Below, piece by piece: positions 1 through 10,686 of a stretch of 64,000 nt of DNA. The notes under the pieces are model-generated. The model saw nothing but the letters and a program-made list of their open reading frames with translations, was not told the DNA's origin and searched no databases. The translations under genes and the position numbers were made by a program. The number at the start of each line of letters is the position of its first letter. Position 1 is the first letter of the stretch. The stretch is from Lophium mytilinum (taxonomy: Eukaryota; Ascomycota; Dothideomycetes; Mytilinidiales; Mytilinidiaceae), in NCBI GenBank assembly GCA_010093605.1, contig MU004195.1, positions 1,197,736-1,261,735 on the forward strand, given 5' to 3'.

Positions 1-1728
1 TCCTCCTGGTACTTTGTAACCCAGATTGGCTTGGACGCGAAGAGTGCGCGTTTCGCGTTGAAAGTGTTCGGCTTCATGATCATCATCTGCGAGGGCATGG
101 CGTGCAGCTTGTAGGCTACTGGCTTGCCTGAGACTTCATTGAGGATGGACGGATTCTGGATTTTGTACACGCGGGTTTTTTCGACGTCGAGGGTGTAGCC
201 GCCGGCCTTGGTGATAGTTGTCTCTGCAACCTTGAACGCACATCCGAAAGGGTCTTCATCCTCGGGACCGGCGGGTACATGATCTTCGTAGATGACGGTG
301 TTGTCATGACCATCAATGGCCGGGTCAACGCGGATGTTAAACAGATGTTGATGGTTTGCTGCCATCACGCCCGGTGCGACGTTCGTGCCCCATGGAACTT
401 TGGTCCCTTTCCGAATCGGCATGGTACTAACAATTCCAGTGGCCCTGAGCTCAAAATGGATGGCCGCAGCCTGGTCGAGTATGAAGGCGAAGATGTACTC
501 GTAATTCGCTACAGTCGCTGTGCATTGGACAACTAACTGACGATTCCGGACGACAGAAGTGGTGCCGGTCCGGAAGTTAGTGTGTTTCCAGCCAATGCCA
601 GCATCAACTTCATGCATGCACACTACGTTGGGCATGGCAACAACATTACCGTCTGCGGCGGTGCGATAGCCGTCGAAATATTTGATGCTTCCGAGACAAT
701 CGCAGCCGAGTTTCAACGAGTTCGACATCATCCCGAGCCCAGCGTCACCGAGGTCGAAAGCTTGTTTGCGGTGGTATGGGGTCCGTGGATCACCGTAAGG
801 GACTGTCATCTCGCTGAAAGATAAGCGGTAGAACGTGTTTCGGCCGTCATATGTGACGTTCTGGAGAACAGGACCTTCTCGCATCGTCCAACCAAGGTTG
901 AACTTCCATTTCTGCCAGCTGACATTCCTGCCGTCCACTTCAAATGAGGGCCCTTGGGGTTGCTGCACCTGAAGAGGTTTGAGATCGGTCCGGAAAGGGT
1001 CTTTCAGTAGATTTGCTGAATATTCAACCGCATTCACGGGTTCCCACGGCCTGGTGGTTTCGGCTTCAGTTCCGTCGCCCAAAGGTAAGTGATCTATCCA
1101 GAGCAGCTCTTTAGTGATGGCATCGAATACAGGTGAGAAGGGGGCGGGCAAGGAATAGTGATTCGCCTCGGGGTCATCGTTGAGAACAATGTACACATAG
1201 CACTGGAAGAGCCGCCGACGCTCAGCAGAATCGTCGGTGCCGTATGCCCAAGGGTCATTCACTATGCGAGCTCTGTGCGATGATTAGCTCACATATCCTT
1301 TTTCTTCTTGAACATCAATCGTACCCTTTTGGAAGCTTCAATAGCTCGATCTCCTTGAGTACGTCCGGATGAGTGTTACATGCATGTTCGACCTCGGTCC
1401 ACTCATCGAAATCTACGGGTCCTTGTATGTTTTCAAGACTCGTGACAGTCTCAACTTTCCCGGCGGTAACATCGACGCGGGCCTTGTAAAGAAGGTACGG
1501 ATCCGATAGATGGAAGTAGACTCGAGCACGTCGGGGCGGAGCGGGAGGCAACGCCCTCCCGAGTCGTTCGGCCTCTAGGTACGGGATAACCTCTGCCTTG
1601 GGACAGTCGTATATATCGACGAGCTTGAAGCGGAGCTTCTGGTCTGAGTACTGAGCGCGCAGGACCTCTACAGCTCTACTAATCTCCGCCGGAGAAATTA
1701 GGTCCAGAGGGTGTTTGGTGGGTGCCAT
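1..1728 (-). CDS. Copper amine oxidase (partial, C-terminus beyond the window)
   Basis: Oxidises primary amines to aldehyde, H2O2 and ammonia using copper and topaquinone; fungal members serve amine use as a nitrogen source, often in peroxisomes. Exon 1 is 1728-1325; a 52 bp GT-AG intron (1324-1273) joins LPKG to ARIVNDPWAYG; exon 2 runs 1272 to the window edge. About 559 residues are present out of the usual 650-700, so roughly the last 100 or more lie outside. Seen: the TPQ motif VANYEY (Tyr codon 501-503), the catalytic-Asp region FDLGDAGLG, and the copper-ligand His pair in NHQHLFN. The N-terminal N2/N3 domains are intact. The ATG at 1728 opens a typical fungal N-terminus (MAPTKHPLDLISPAEI). 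It diverges from the dioxygenase gene at 2422 and has a TATA box about 110 bp upstream. The family call is very secure; substrate and compartment are not visible. Confidence 0.95.
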
Positions 1729-1837
1729 TGTGACAAAGAATGTGAGTGAACGCAGGAAAGTGCTGAATCGAGCGCACCGGAAAAGACGAAAGGTTTGATA
1801 AAAGCTGAAATCGTGGTAGAAGGTTGCGGAAATTTGG

Positions 1838-1844
1838 TTTTATA
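1838..1844 (-). promoter_or_regulatory. TATA box of the amine oxidase gene
   Basis: Reads TATAAAA on the minus strand, about 110 bp upstream of the ATG at 1728, inside an otherwise GC-balanced promoter. Position and sequence fit a core promoter element. Confidence 0.55.
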
Positions 1845-2310
1845 GCGTTTCCAAACAGTTTGTGCTTAAGGAACCGCGTCCTACTTCCTTCTCCAGGTTA
1901 ACCTGATGGCCGTACCCGGGCAGCTCGGAGTACCCATAGTCTCGCGACAAGGGCGGTTAAGGATACATAATACTCATGACCCATTCAAAAGATTGATGTC
2001 CCGACACGGACTACAAGGGTGGGGCATGACTGTGGTGGTGATGATCTGGATTCGTCAAGGAGAGATGTACAGTAGCTGATAAAGGCGGCTACACCCTTGC
2101 AGCATATCGGCCACCAACGCCACCATAGTTTGCATTAGCGGCTGTACGATAGCAGCGGTTAGATACGTAACTACCCCAGGAACTCTGCCGTGAAGCACAT
2201 CTGGTAAGCTCGGGAGTAAAACGCCCCTCACGATTATCGCGCTTCGCGATGGCCATTTGTCTCCGCGGCCATGTTCCCTACCCGAATCCCCTACCCGTCA
2301 GTTGTGAGGC

Positions 2311-2317
2311 TATATAG
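2311..2317 (+). promoter_or_regulatory. TATA box of the dioxygenase gene
   Basis: Reads TATATAG, 105 bp upstream of the preferred ATG at 2422. If this is the core promoter, an in-frame upstream start near 2326 would lie only about 10 bp from the box, which supports the 2422 start. Confidence 0.5.
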
Positions 2318-2421
2318 ATTCCCATTTGGTCTCTCCGTTATCTTTAATTATCCTTGATAAAATCGAAACCCTTCTTTCTAGTACTCTTGATATTCCATTT
2401 CATACAAACTCCACCAGCATC

Positions 2422-3449
2422 ATGGCACCCAGCGCGATCGATCCCACTCCCATCTCCGTATCCACCACAAAACATGCACCCATCGAAATCGACAGCTTCG
2501 ACGCTGCAACGGCCAACGTCGACTCGATTGTGCAATCCATGATCAAAAACGGCGGCTGCTACATCCGCAACATCATCAGTCCCGCTGACGCTGCCGCCAT
2601 CGAGAAAGACGCCCGCCCCTTTCTCGGCTTCGACGAGGGCTGGAAGCCAGACTTTTGGCCCAAGGAGACGCGGCGGGTTAACGGGCTCGCTGGGAAATCG
2701 CGAGTTTTCATGGACAAGATTGCTTCGAACCCGCTCTACGAACAAGTGGCGGCTGCGTTCCTGACGACCAAGAGTAAAGCTTGGATCGGGAAAGAGCGAA
2801 CCGAGTCGACGTCGCACCCGCAGCTTAACAATACGCTTGTGTTCTCGATTGGTCCGGGTGCTAAAGATCAGGACCTCCACCGTGATGATATGATTCATCA
2901 TAAGCAACTACCTGCTATCACGCCGGAGCAGTATACGTTTGATCGGGATATGGCTATTGGGTTGTTCGTTGCGGGTAAGAAGACTACGCGTGAAAACGGA
3001 GCGACCAGGTTTGCTCCTCGCTCCCATCTGCAAGCGACTGAGACGCCACCGCCAGAGGAGTCGGAGTGTGTATATGCCGAGCTCGATCCCGGCGACGGAT
3101 TCTTTATGCTTGCGTCTTGCTATCATGGTGGGTCTGCCAATAAGACCGAGAATGAGGAGAGGTTGCTTTACGGATGCTTTATGACGAGGGGTTGGTTGCG
3201 CCAGGTACGTTATCACGATCCCGAGATTGTTCGTTGGAGCGTAGACTGACACTCTTGCGTGCGTAGGAAGAGAACCAGTACCTCGCCAGCCCGCTCGAGA
3301 AGATCAAAGAGATGAATTACACGCCGAAGCAGCTGAAGATGATGGGCTACAGCGTTAGCGAGCCGTATTTGGGCTGGGTAAATCTCCAGGATCCTCTCAA
3401 GGTGGTCATGGGTGTCGAGACCCCGGAGAAGGATACGCTTGGCTTTTAG
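2422..3449 (+). CDS. Phytanoyl-CoA dioxygenase (PhyH) family Fe(II)/2-oxoglutarate oxygenase
   Basis: Predicted non-haem iron, 2-oxoglutarate-dependent oxygenase of 321 residues, resembling fungal secondary-metabolism members of the PhyH family such as verruculogen synthase (FtmOx1) and EasH. Exon 1 is 2422-3204, the 62 bp intron is 3205-3266, and exon 2 is 3267-3449. Splicing joins RGWLRQ to EENQYLASPLEKIKEM and gives the family-typical tail LGWVNLQDPLKVV. Iron ligands are visible as HRD in DLHRDDMIHH and a distal His in ASCYHGG; an Arg in EERLLYGCF is a candidate 2-oxoglutarate contact. The ATG at 2422 (context CATCATGG) is preferred over upstream in-frame non-ATG starts. It neighbours a Zn2Cys6 regulator and an SDR, which would suit a small metabolic cluster. 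The substrate is unknown. Confidence 0.9.
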
Positions 3450-3779
3450 GCACATGATGTATATAGAAGGGCATTTCTTCCTGGTTGGCCCAGGCCCTTG
3501 CCTAACGTCAGTTGAGATTTCAATAAACATCAATTTTAACTCACCGTTCTGCTCGACTCTCATGGATCTTCAGCTAGCCTCGACGTTCCTTGCGCTGCAA
3601 ATGTCACCTCGGAAGTTCACTTCATTTCTTGTGCGAGTGACGAAGCTTTGCGTTGTCTTAAAATTTCTCATAGCCCGAGAAACGGCATCCATTTGGGCGT
3701 GCTGGGCTTCAAGAGCGCCTTGGAGACAGCTCTCTCATCAAATCAGCAGAATAGTTGATGCGATCAGAGCGGGAACTCA
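3450..3779. other. Convergent 3' intergenic region
   Basis: 330 bp between the stop codons of the dioxygenase and the Zn2Cys6 regulator. It contains only short open frames on both strands. I see no further gene; it should hold both 3' UTRs. Confidence 0.5.
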
Positions 3780-5375
3780 TTAAACAGTCAACACAACCAA
3801 GTTCATCTCCTTCATGACCACTTCAAATGCTGCCATGCCGTTCTGATGTCGCGAACTCGCCCATAGGGTCTCCAAAACCTGCAGTAATTGCTCAAAGCAA
3901 GTCATCCGCAACGTTTGGCACATTCCGGTGATTCGTTGCCGAAGTAAGTCTTGATGCTCCGGCCGTGTGGCGCAAGACCCGAGTACCGCAAGCGGCCAGG
4001 TCAATGTCGTGAGAATGGGAGAATCAAGCGGTATGTGATTCAATTCGTTACCCGCGATGCTCAACGCCTCATCGATGACCCGTAAGATGTCCACAGGCGC
4101 CCGAACGAAGATGGCGAAGGATGTATAATGGAGTATGATAAGTGCTTGTTGGTAGATTTTGCCACCACGGGAGGTGTCATCATGGACATCTTTGGTTGGT
4201 TTCCACACAAGGATTTCCTGTAAGAGAGAAGCAATCGCTGCCTCTTTGGAACGAAATTGAGAGTGACTGGTATCGTGCGCAGCTTGTTTCTCATTTGCTA
4301 ATTGAAAAATCTGAGGTATCAACTCGAACAGGTCGCGCGCACAGCCGAAAAGAGGTCCAGTGTGGTCTCTTGGCAAATATGAGAATAGCAACTTAGAATC
4401 CTCGTAAACCAGTTGGTGGTAAGGATCACGCCCTAGAGGGACGCTAAGGAGTATGGCAAGGTAAAGATAGAGCTCGGTGATGAGAGTGCGTAAGCCGGTA
4501 TCATGTTTTACGGCTGCGATCGTGATCCACTGGAGTATGAGAGCACGCGCAGCCTTGAGGTGATGCAGCGTGTTCGAGTTCGTTTCCCCTTTCACAGTCT
4601 ATCACGCGACGCAGTTGTCAGTGACTAGATACATCCTTCGAGGATGAGAAGGGAATCAAACCTCTGTCAAGCACAGAAACAATATGGCGACAATGAGTGA
4701 TAGTGCATTCTCTGGGTTCTTTCTGTATCTGGTGAGCCCGAACTTGAGGCCCCGAATAACCAAAATTTCATGCGTCGGCGCCAGCGTTTTGACATCTGCG
4801 GATGCGTCGGATTGCTTGCAAAGATGGGCGCCACTTAATGCCGCGACTCCCTGCATTATCAAGTCGTCGGACGCCGCCATTGGCATGATATGGGTGATAA
4901 AGGGGTTGACTTCGTCGTGCAAGATAGATATAGTATTTGCAGTCTTTCTGAGATAGAACTCGCACAGCATCTGGAGAGCCGGGGACACAAATATCACGGG
5001 AGGGCTTCGCACGCTCAATAGCGCCCGTGTCTCTGCTGGAGATGTAATGGCGTGCGACCGGTCCTCAAGTATCGTCGTTGGCTCAGCTATAGTACTGAAT
5101 ATTGCGTCGCATTGGCTGGCTGTTTGGGCATCCGGGCAGGTAATCCTTTCGACTCCATCTCTATTACTACCATTCCCACTCTTCTTGTTCGGCAATGGCC
5201 AAGTACAGATGAGGAAGTTCCGTTCGCAGCCTTCGCATGTTGGTTTGACCTCGTCACACTTCTTCTTTCTCAGCCGGCAGCACAGACAACCAACTCTCTT
5301 TCTCCTGTGCTTCACTTTCACTGGCGAGGCGTTCATGTCTCTGCTGGAGAAGGGTTCGGCCAGGGCTGACTCCAT
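3780..5375 (-). CDS. Zn2Cys6 transcription factor with fungal-specific regulatory domain
   Basis: Predicted nuclear DNA-binding regulator. Exon 1 is 5375-4662, the intron is 4661-4599 (63 bp, GT..TAG), and exon 2 is 4598-3780. Splicing joins LFLCLTE to TVKGETNSNTLHHLKAARALI, a normal transition in this family. The binuclear cluster starts near residue 30, after a basic stretch (KVKHRRKRV), with spacing C-x2-C-x6-C-x6-C-x2-C-x6-C, i.e. GCLCCRLRKKKCDE...TCEGCE..FLIC. The remainder resembles the fungal transcription factor regulatory region (Fungal_trans_2 type). Total is about 510 residues. It lies between the dioxygenase (convergent) and an SDR (divergent across 495 bp), so it could regulate them; that is inference. 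Targets cannot be read from the sequence. Confidence 0.9.
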
Positions 5376-5870
5376 GACATCAAGTAGAGAAGGCTGTTAC
5401 GTATTTACTCGACGTACGAGCCGGCTTCCGGGATTTGAGGCAGGGTTCTTCAACCTACACCTAGGTAGGCGGCAGTCCGTGCAGTATGCGTGCATATGCG
5501 GGGGAACCTCAAGGTTTGGGAAAAGAATATGGATGCGGACAGAGAAATGGGGAGTGCTCAAGATCATGGAGGTCGCTATCACTCGAGTGGGGTACTCTAG
5601 CTTATCATGCCTCGTCGAGGTCATTGGGGGACCTGACCCCGCTCGATAAACGCGCTTCGAGGGCCGGCCGACCATCTAGAAAAAAGCATGCATAGCCGAG
5701 TGCGGCTATCGAGTAGTTGCATGCACATACATACATGCTCAAACGTCGTTCAATATGTCTAGGCCGCAATGAGTGGTATCATGCGGTATATGAGCGACAT
5801 GCTCCCGCCAACATAGTCAATGTAACGGTAATCGTATTGGACCTTATTTTGTGCTCAAGGTCTTTATAAA
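5376..5870. other. Divergent intergenic region (regulator / SDR)
   Basis: 495 bp between the start codons of the Zn2Cys6 gene (minus) and the SDR (plus). A TTTATAAA string (5863-5870) abuts the SDR ATG; it is too close to act as that gene's TATA box. I did not find a clear inverted CGG pair of the kind many Zn2Cys6 proteins bind. Confidence 0.4.
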
Positions 5871-6822
5871 ATGTCACCGATAGAACCCCAAAAAGCTCTG
5901 GTTGGAAAGACCGCGATTGTCACTGGCTCCTCGAGGCACGCGTAGCTACATTCTCTTCTCTAAGACGTAGGACTGACAACAAAATAGAGGCATTGGCGCT
6001 GGTATCGCAATTGAGCTGGGCCGAAGAGGAGCCAACGTTGTCATAAACTACACAAGTCCACGGGGCGCAACAGCCGCACAACAAGTGGTCAAAACTCTCG
6101 AATCTGGCGGCAGCAAAGTAGCTTCCGTGCAAGCCAACGTAGCAGTCGTTTCAGATCTCCAGAAGCTTGTTGATGCTGCGCTTTCGATATCTGAAAACAA
6201 GAAGATTGACATCCTCATCCACAATGCGGGCAGCGGCGATGACTGCTACCTCGCAGATATGACTGAAGACTTCTACAAGAAGCAATCGGACATTAATCTT
6301 AAAGGTTCTCGACTTCCACGATAGCGGGTTGAACTCATGCTGATATCTTTCCACTGAAGCTCCTATTTTCTTGACCCACCTCTGTCTTCCTCACCTTGCA
6401 CAAGGAGGTCGTATCATCCTCCTCACGTCTGTTTCCGCACGCCTTGGAGTCCCACAGCAGACCGTTTACGCTGCCACGAAAGCCGCCCTGGAGAGTTGCT
6501 GTAAGGTCTGGGCGACGGAGCTTGGCCGGAAACATGGAGTGACAGTGAACTGCGTCGCGCCGGGGCCAGTCGCAACGGACATGTGGTGGGATAGCGATCC
6601 GGCACTCCTCGCAGACTTTCAGCCGATCATTGATTCCACCCCGGCAGCTGCACGGGTTGGAGAGGTTGCAGATATAGTCCCGGTTGTACTGTAAGTATCA
6701 ACCTCCCCAGTGTATCAGAGCGCGTTGCTGAGCTCGTTGATAGATTTTTGTGCTCGGAGGAGAGCCGATGGGTTACTGGAAGTGTCCTCAGTGCAAGTGG
6801 AGGCATGACATTCATTGGGTAA
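5871..6822 (+). CDS. Short-chain dehydrogenase/reductase (classical SDR)
   Basis: Predicted NAD(P)(H)-dependent oxidoreductase of 263 residues, close in form to fungal ketoreductases such as the versicolorin/naphthol reductase type. Four exons: 5871-5935, 5988-6304, 6360-6690, 6744-6822. Splicing rebuilds TGSSRGIG (cofactor loop) across intron 1, SDINLKAPIFLTHL across intron 2, and the tail VVLFLCSEESRWVTGSVLSASGGMTFIG across intron 3. Also visible are HNAG, Ser in LLTSVSARLG, the catalytic YAATK, and CVAPGPVATDM. Intron 1 needs a GC donor (AG|GCACGC) to restore TGSSRGIG; a GT donor nearby would instead give a longer SSRHAGIG loop. The other introns are GT-AG. Neighbours are the Zn2Cys6 regulator and, convergently, a DUF2470 gene. 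Substrate unknown. Confidence 0.9.
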
Positions 6823-6956
6823 TAAACGCTGAGAGAATCTGTTGCCTCTTAGTCGAACTGAAGTTGAGGAGGGGTTATTTCATTTGTCATATATAGACGG
6901 ATAGAATCGTGAGGGTATCATTTGGATAGCACTAGAGAGATATCAGCCATAGAACC

Positions 6957-7631
6957 TCAAACCGCCTTCTTCGCCTCCGCCACCCTCCTCGTCTCCTCTT
7001 CCTTGACCACCTCATCAAACGTCCAACTCGACGTCATCCCCCCCAGAACATTCCCCAAACACCACTTCCACCACACCGCCGACCCAAACGGCACATTGTA
7101 CTTATGCAACTTCGGCACCAGAACCAACGCCGTTGACCCAACGTGCACACACATTGTTTGTATCACGAAGAAAGCCGGTATCCCATACATCCACTCCTTC
7201 CTAACCAGCCCCAGCAGGTCTGTATACAGGTTCCCGCCCATGAACAGTATCCGCACCGTCGGCCACACCAGCACCTTCAACGCGCCCCACAGCGCTACTT
7301 TGAGGGTCTTACCGCGGGGCAACCTGTATTCGGTGATGGTGATGCTGCTTTTGCCGGATTTGGGGCGTAGGCGAGACTCCGCGGCCATCTGGTCGAGGCG
7401 GGCGCCGGCGTCGGCAAGGGAGGGGAGGGGTGGCGAGAAGGGGATCTCGCGCGTAGAGTGTAGGAGGTATGTTTCTGGGGTGCCGTTTGCATAGTTGACT
7501 GTTATGGAGGTGGGCGTGAGGGCCGTGACGAGGATCGAGTGGGCGTCGAAGGCGGAGAAGAGGTGGGCGAGTATGGTTGAGATGGACGCTTTGTGGTCGG
7601 AGTTGAGCCTGGGGAGGTCTGGAGATACCAT
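6957..7631 (-). CDS. DUF2470-domain membrane protein
   Basis: Single-exon protein of 224 residues. The N-terminal ~100 residues resemble DUF2470, a heme-utilisation/split-barrel-like domain: LNSDHKASISTILAHLF and VTALTPTSITVNY, then Arg-rich LRPKSGKSSITITEYRLP. After residue 105 come three hydrophobic stretches (KVALWGALKVLVWPTVRILF; IPAFFVIQTMCVHVGSTALV; AVWWKWCLGNVLGGMTSSW), so the C-terminal half is likely membrane-embedded. The tail is charged (EVVKEEETRRVAEAKK). Fungal proteins with this layout are known but not characterised biochemically as far as I know. The gene is convergent with the SDR, their stops about 135 bp apart. The start at 7631 gives MVSPDLPRLNSDHK, which fits the family. 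Confidence 0.8.
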   Translation of the reverse strand: MVSPDLPRLNSDHKASISTILAHLFSAFDAHSILVTALTPTSITVNYANGTPETYLLHSTREIPFSPPLPSLADAGARLDQMAAESRLRPKSGKSSITITEYRLPRGKTLKVALWGALKVLVWPTVRILFMGGNLYTDLLGLVRKEWMYGIPAFFVIQTMCVHVGSTALVLVPKLHKYNVPFGSAVWWKWCLGNVLGGMTSSWTFDEVVKEEETRRVAEAKKAV

Positions 7632-8759
7632 CGTGGGGTTTTTGTGCCTGTAGAAGTTTTGGGTGTTACCGGGCCGTCTAAGGCGCGTTGCTGTGATGGA
7701 TGCAGTGGGGGAGAGTTCAGGTGGAGGTCCGCGTCTTCAATTCTACTATCTGGGCGCTAAAATATTACTACTGCAAGGGTAATGGCTTCAAGCCACTGCT
7801 GTACTATATCTATGCAAAGGTGGTAAATGTTGAAGAGTTCTAACTTTCATGCAAAAGGTTGTTATGTTCAAGGTGCTAGATTCGGTGGTGGTAGGGAAAT
7901 TACGCCCCTACGCCATTTACGTCCTAGCTGGCTTTTCAATACGCCATCCGGCGAGTACACTCCATCCTAATCCTCTCCACCTTCCCCTCCATGCATCGAG
8001 ACTCACCTACGATCATCAAAAATGGCCCTTCCAGATCCCATTTACTCTTCTACGCCCGAGTAAAGAGAGTTTTAATTTGAGCGAAGCCAGGCTTGTGGCA
8101 CCAGACACATGAGCAAACTTAAGCTGATTGTTGGATGTCGACTTGCAAGCCTGCTAGATGCTCACGCCCACGAGCGTTTCTATCGCAAGTAAAGAGAGAA
8201 GCTATGTGTGATCAACTACTATCAATACTGAACTGAAACCTCCAAGATACAAGGTACCCTATCCTGACAAATCCACGCAAACCAAACCTCTACGCTCGTT
8301 GGCTTCTGCGGGCTCATCATGGCAAACTGGAGCGAGTCCGTGCCCAAACTTATGGCCTAGGACTGTAGCTTCAATAACTTGTTCTGGAGGGTCTCACCTC
8401 CCGCTTGTACGTACTAGTCGCAAGTTTTTATGGAATGAACCGTAAAAGAGCAATTTTGACCACGCAACATCTATGCCGCGTACATCCGGGTTGATAATCT
8501 CCGACGTTGAGACCGCAGGGCCTGAATCAGGCAGTCGTCAAAACCATGAAAACGAGCTCAAGCTCCTCCCCTCCAAACTACCATTCGTCGGTTACAAGTT
8601 CTCACGAAAGTAACCGGACAAACAAAAGATGACTATGCGCGGCGTACCCTCTGCGTCCCCATAGCATACTGCATTGCAGCCTTAAAAGCAACAACCGAGA
8701 CTAAGCCGCCATTAGGGGGATAGTGAGGAGCCGCTGAGGGACGTCCCTACACGCGGTGG
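7632..8759. other. Intergenic region without recognised gene
   Basis: 1.1 kb upstream of the DUF2470 gene and left of a tandem array. Open frames here are short and unlike known families. A weak possible extra copy of the array to the right starts near 8590. Nothing else is supported. Confidence 0.4.
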
Positions 8760-9500
8760 GCATATTTGTTACTTAGAGGATGCAATCGAACCGCGTGAGA
8801 CAGGTTTTGGCAGACGTGGATGGGACGCGGCGTGCACCTAAAGTAGTTTCTTTTCAGCCGTCATCGACTGACAAAGAGGCCCGAAATCAGATTGATGGAA
8901 ATAGAATACCCGAAATGCGGCTAGGGTGCTTCGTGGAGGAGCTGGTCACTTAAAGTTACTTAATTGACCGTGTGAGAATAGTCTTAGTAGAAGTGGAGGG
9001 GACGCGGCGTACACGTGGGGTGGTTGCTTTTTTAGAATTTATTAACTAGCAAGGGGATTCGAAATCAGGTCAACGGAAATAGGATGCGCAAACGCGGCTG
9101 GGGGGCTTCCTTGAGGATCTGGTTACTTAAAGTCACATAATTGACCGCGTGAGAAAAGTTCAGTAGAAATGGAGGGGACGCGGCGTGCCATCAAATGGCA
9201 AGGAGACCTGAATCAGGCTAATGGAAATAGGATGCTGAAAACCGGCTGGGACTCTTCCTGGAAGATCTGGTTGCTTAAAGTTACATATTTGACCGTGTTG
9301 AGGCGAATTTTCGTAGACGCGGAGGAGACTCCGCATAGTTACTTCTCGAAATCCGATTGACGAGCCGAGGAGCTTGCAATCAGATCGTTAATTTTGGGTT
9401 GTTGAAAGATTGCTAAGGCATCCCTGGCGTCGATTAGTTACAAGAAGTTACAAGATCAACCGTGTTAGACTAATTTCGGTAGACAGGGCGTGCACGTCGT
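8760..9500 (+). repeat. Degenerate ~177 bp tandem repeat, about five copies
   Basis: Landmark GGGACGCGGCG recurs at about 8823, 9000 and 9176 (spacing 177 and 176). A second landmark, TTACTT(A)AAG..GACCG(T/C)GT, recurs near 8767, 8945, 9122, 9270 and 9436. The last two copies are shortened or diverged. A 63-codon open frame at 9169-9360 is simply repeat sequence. The family differs from the ~150 bp repeats at 11.2, 27 and 31 kb. Confidence 0.8.
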
Positions 9501-9581
9501 GTGCGAGTGTGTTAGTTCGTTCGTTGGAGTTAGAGTATTTCATTCGAAGTACGGGGAGTGTGCAACCTGCGTGGTTCTATT

Positions 9582-10527
9582 TCAGACATTCTTTAGCTTT
9601 TTCATACCCCCCAATCCGGACCGATCTCTCAAAATGTAGTCCTGTCACACCTATTAGCAGACATCTCCTGCAACGCTCCTCAAGTCTACTCACCGAGACC
9701 CAGTCGGGTAACCATCCCACAGTCCAAATCAATGTACTCAACGTCCCCGCCCATATCTTCCCGGTCTTCCCATCGACAAGCTGCTTCACCACCGTCTCCG
9801 CAAAAACATCCGGCGGCGTCCCACTCTCCTTGTTCGCCACACCCGTCACACTTCCCTGTATGTTCTTCAAAACAGGCTGATAGTACGAGTCTTCCGGTAA
9901 TTGAAGCGGCGGCACACTATTACTATACCACTGGCTCTGAATCATCCCCGCCATAACGCTCACCACGCCCACTCCCAGCGGCTCCAGTTCCAGTCGTAGC
10001 GTGTCGCCCCATTGCTGGATAGCGGCTTTCGACGCGTTATAGATAGTCTCATAGGGGTTCCAGGCTTTAGCGGCTACGCTGGCGATGTTGACGAGCGTGC
10101 CCTGGCCTTCGATCAGGAGCGGCATGAACGCCTTCGTCACCATCAACACGCCCCAGAAGTTCGTCTCGAATAATCGTCTCGCTTCATTCATTTCCATGTC
10201 CAGCCATGGCATTACTGTCCCGACGCCGGAGTTGTTGACAAGATAGCCAAGACCAGCGTGTTTTTCGGACGCCAGGGCTTCGCGCGCGGCGACTACCGCG
10301 GCTGCGATGCTGTCATCGGATGTGACGTCGAGTTTGATGGTGGTGACTGAAGGGAGAGAAGTGAGAGCGGGGTCGATTTTAGAGACATTGCGAGCTGTAG
10401 CGAGGACGTAGTAGCCGCGCCTTTGGAAAGAGAATGCGAGAGCAGAGCCGATGCCGCCGGCGGAGCAGCCGGTTATGAGTACGCTCTTTGGACGGGAAGA
10501 ATAAGAAGGGCCCATATCTCTGAGCAA
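9582..10527 (-). CDS. SDR of the 1-acyldihydroxyacetone-phosphate reductase (AYR1) type
   Basis: Predicted NADPH-dependent reductase of 297 residues. Yeast Ayr1 reduces acyl-DHAP on ER and lipid droplets; fungi have several related SDRs, so the substrate is uncertain. Exon 1 is 10527-9694, the 52 bp intron is 9693-9642 (GTGAGT donor, GCTAAT branch, GACAG acceptor), and exon 2 is 9641-9582. Splicing replaces a poor read-through tail with DYILRDRSGLGGMKKLKNV, which resembles the family's end. Seen: ITGCSAGGIG cofactor loop, LVNNSGVG, NIASVAAK, catalytic YNASK, and VMAGMIQSQW after it. The start MLRDMGPSYSS could also be the second Met at 10515. Upstream is a TATA box and a 15 bp palindrome; downstream is the 177 bp repeat array. 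Confidence 0.88.
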
Positions 10528-10686
10528 CGGGGGCGTAGAAGGAAAGCGTAGGGCTGAAGAAAGATGGGAGGGACGCTCTCAGACTTTTCTATCGCTTGAG
10601 GATTTTAGAACAGGGAAGGAAAGGGCCAAGATTGCAACAGCTATGGACAAGAGAATCGTGATGGAAGACTATAACCTTATATACTA

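Larger units (their letters stand above)
1729..2421. promoter_or_regulatory. Divergent promoter region with GATA motifs
   Basis: This 693 bp gap separates the start codons of the amine oxidase (minus) and the dioxygenase (plus). Each side has a good TATA box at a plausible distance. Six HGATAR motifs on either strand lie at 1796-1801, 2077-2082, 2147-2152, 2234-2239, 2338-2343 and 2355-2360. Fungal GATA factors such as AreA bind this motif in nitrogen-regulated genes. Nitrogen control is inference from motif density and the amine oxidase neighbour. Confidence 0.5.

Noticed and set aside
5863-5870. TATA box for the SDR gene
   Set aside because: Directly abuts the ATG, so it cannot position transcription upstream of that start codon.
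9169-9360. 63-codon open frame
   Set aside because: Lies wholly inside the 177 bp repeat array.
9651-9693. Shorter 43 bp intron in the AYR1-like gene
   Set aside because: Would end the protein almost at once (VSV stop) and use the branch-site TAATAG as acceptor; the 52 bp intron gives the family tail.
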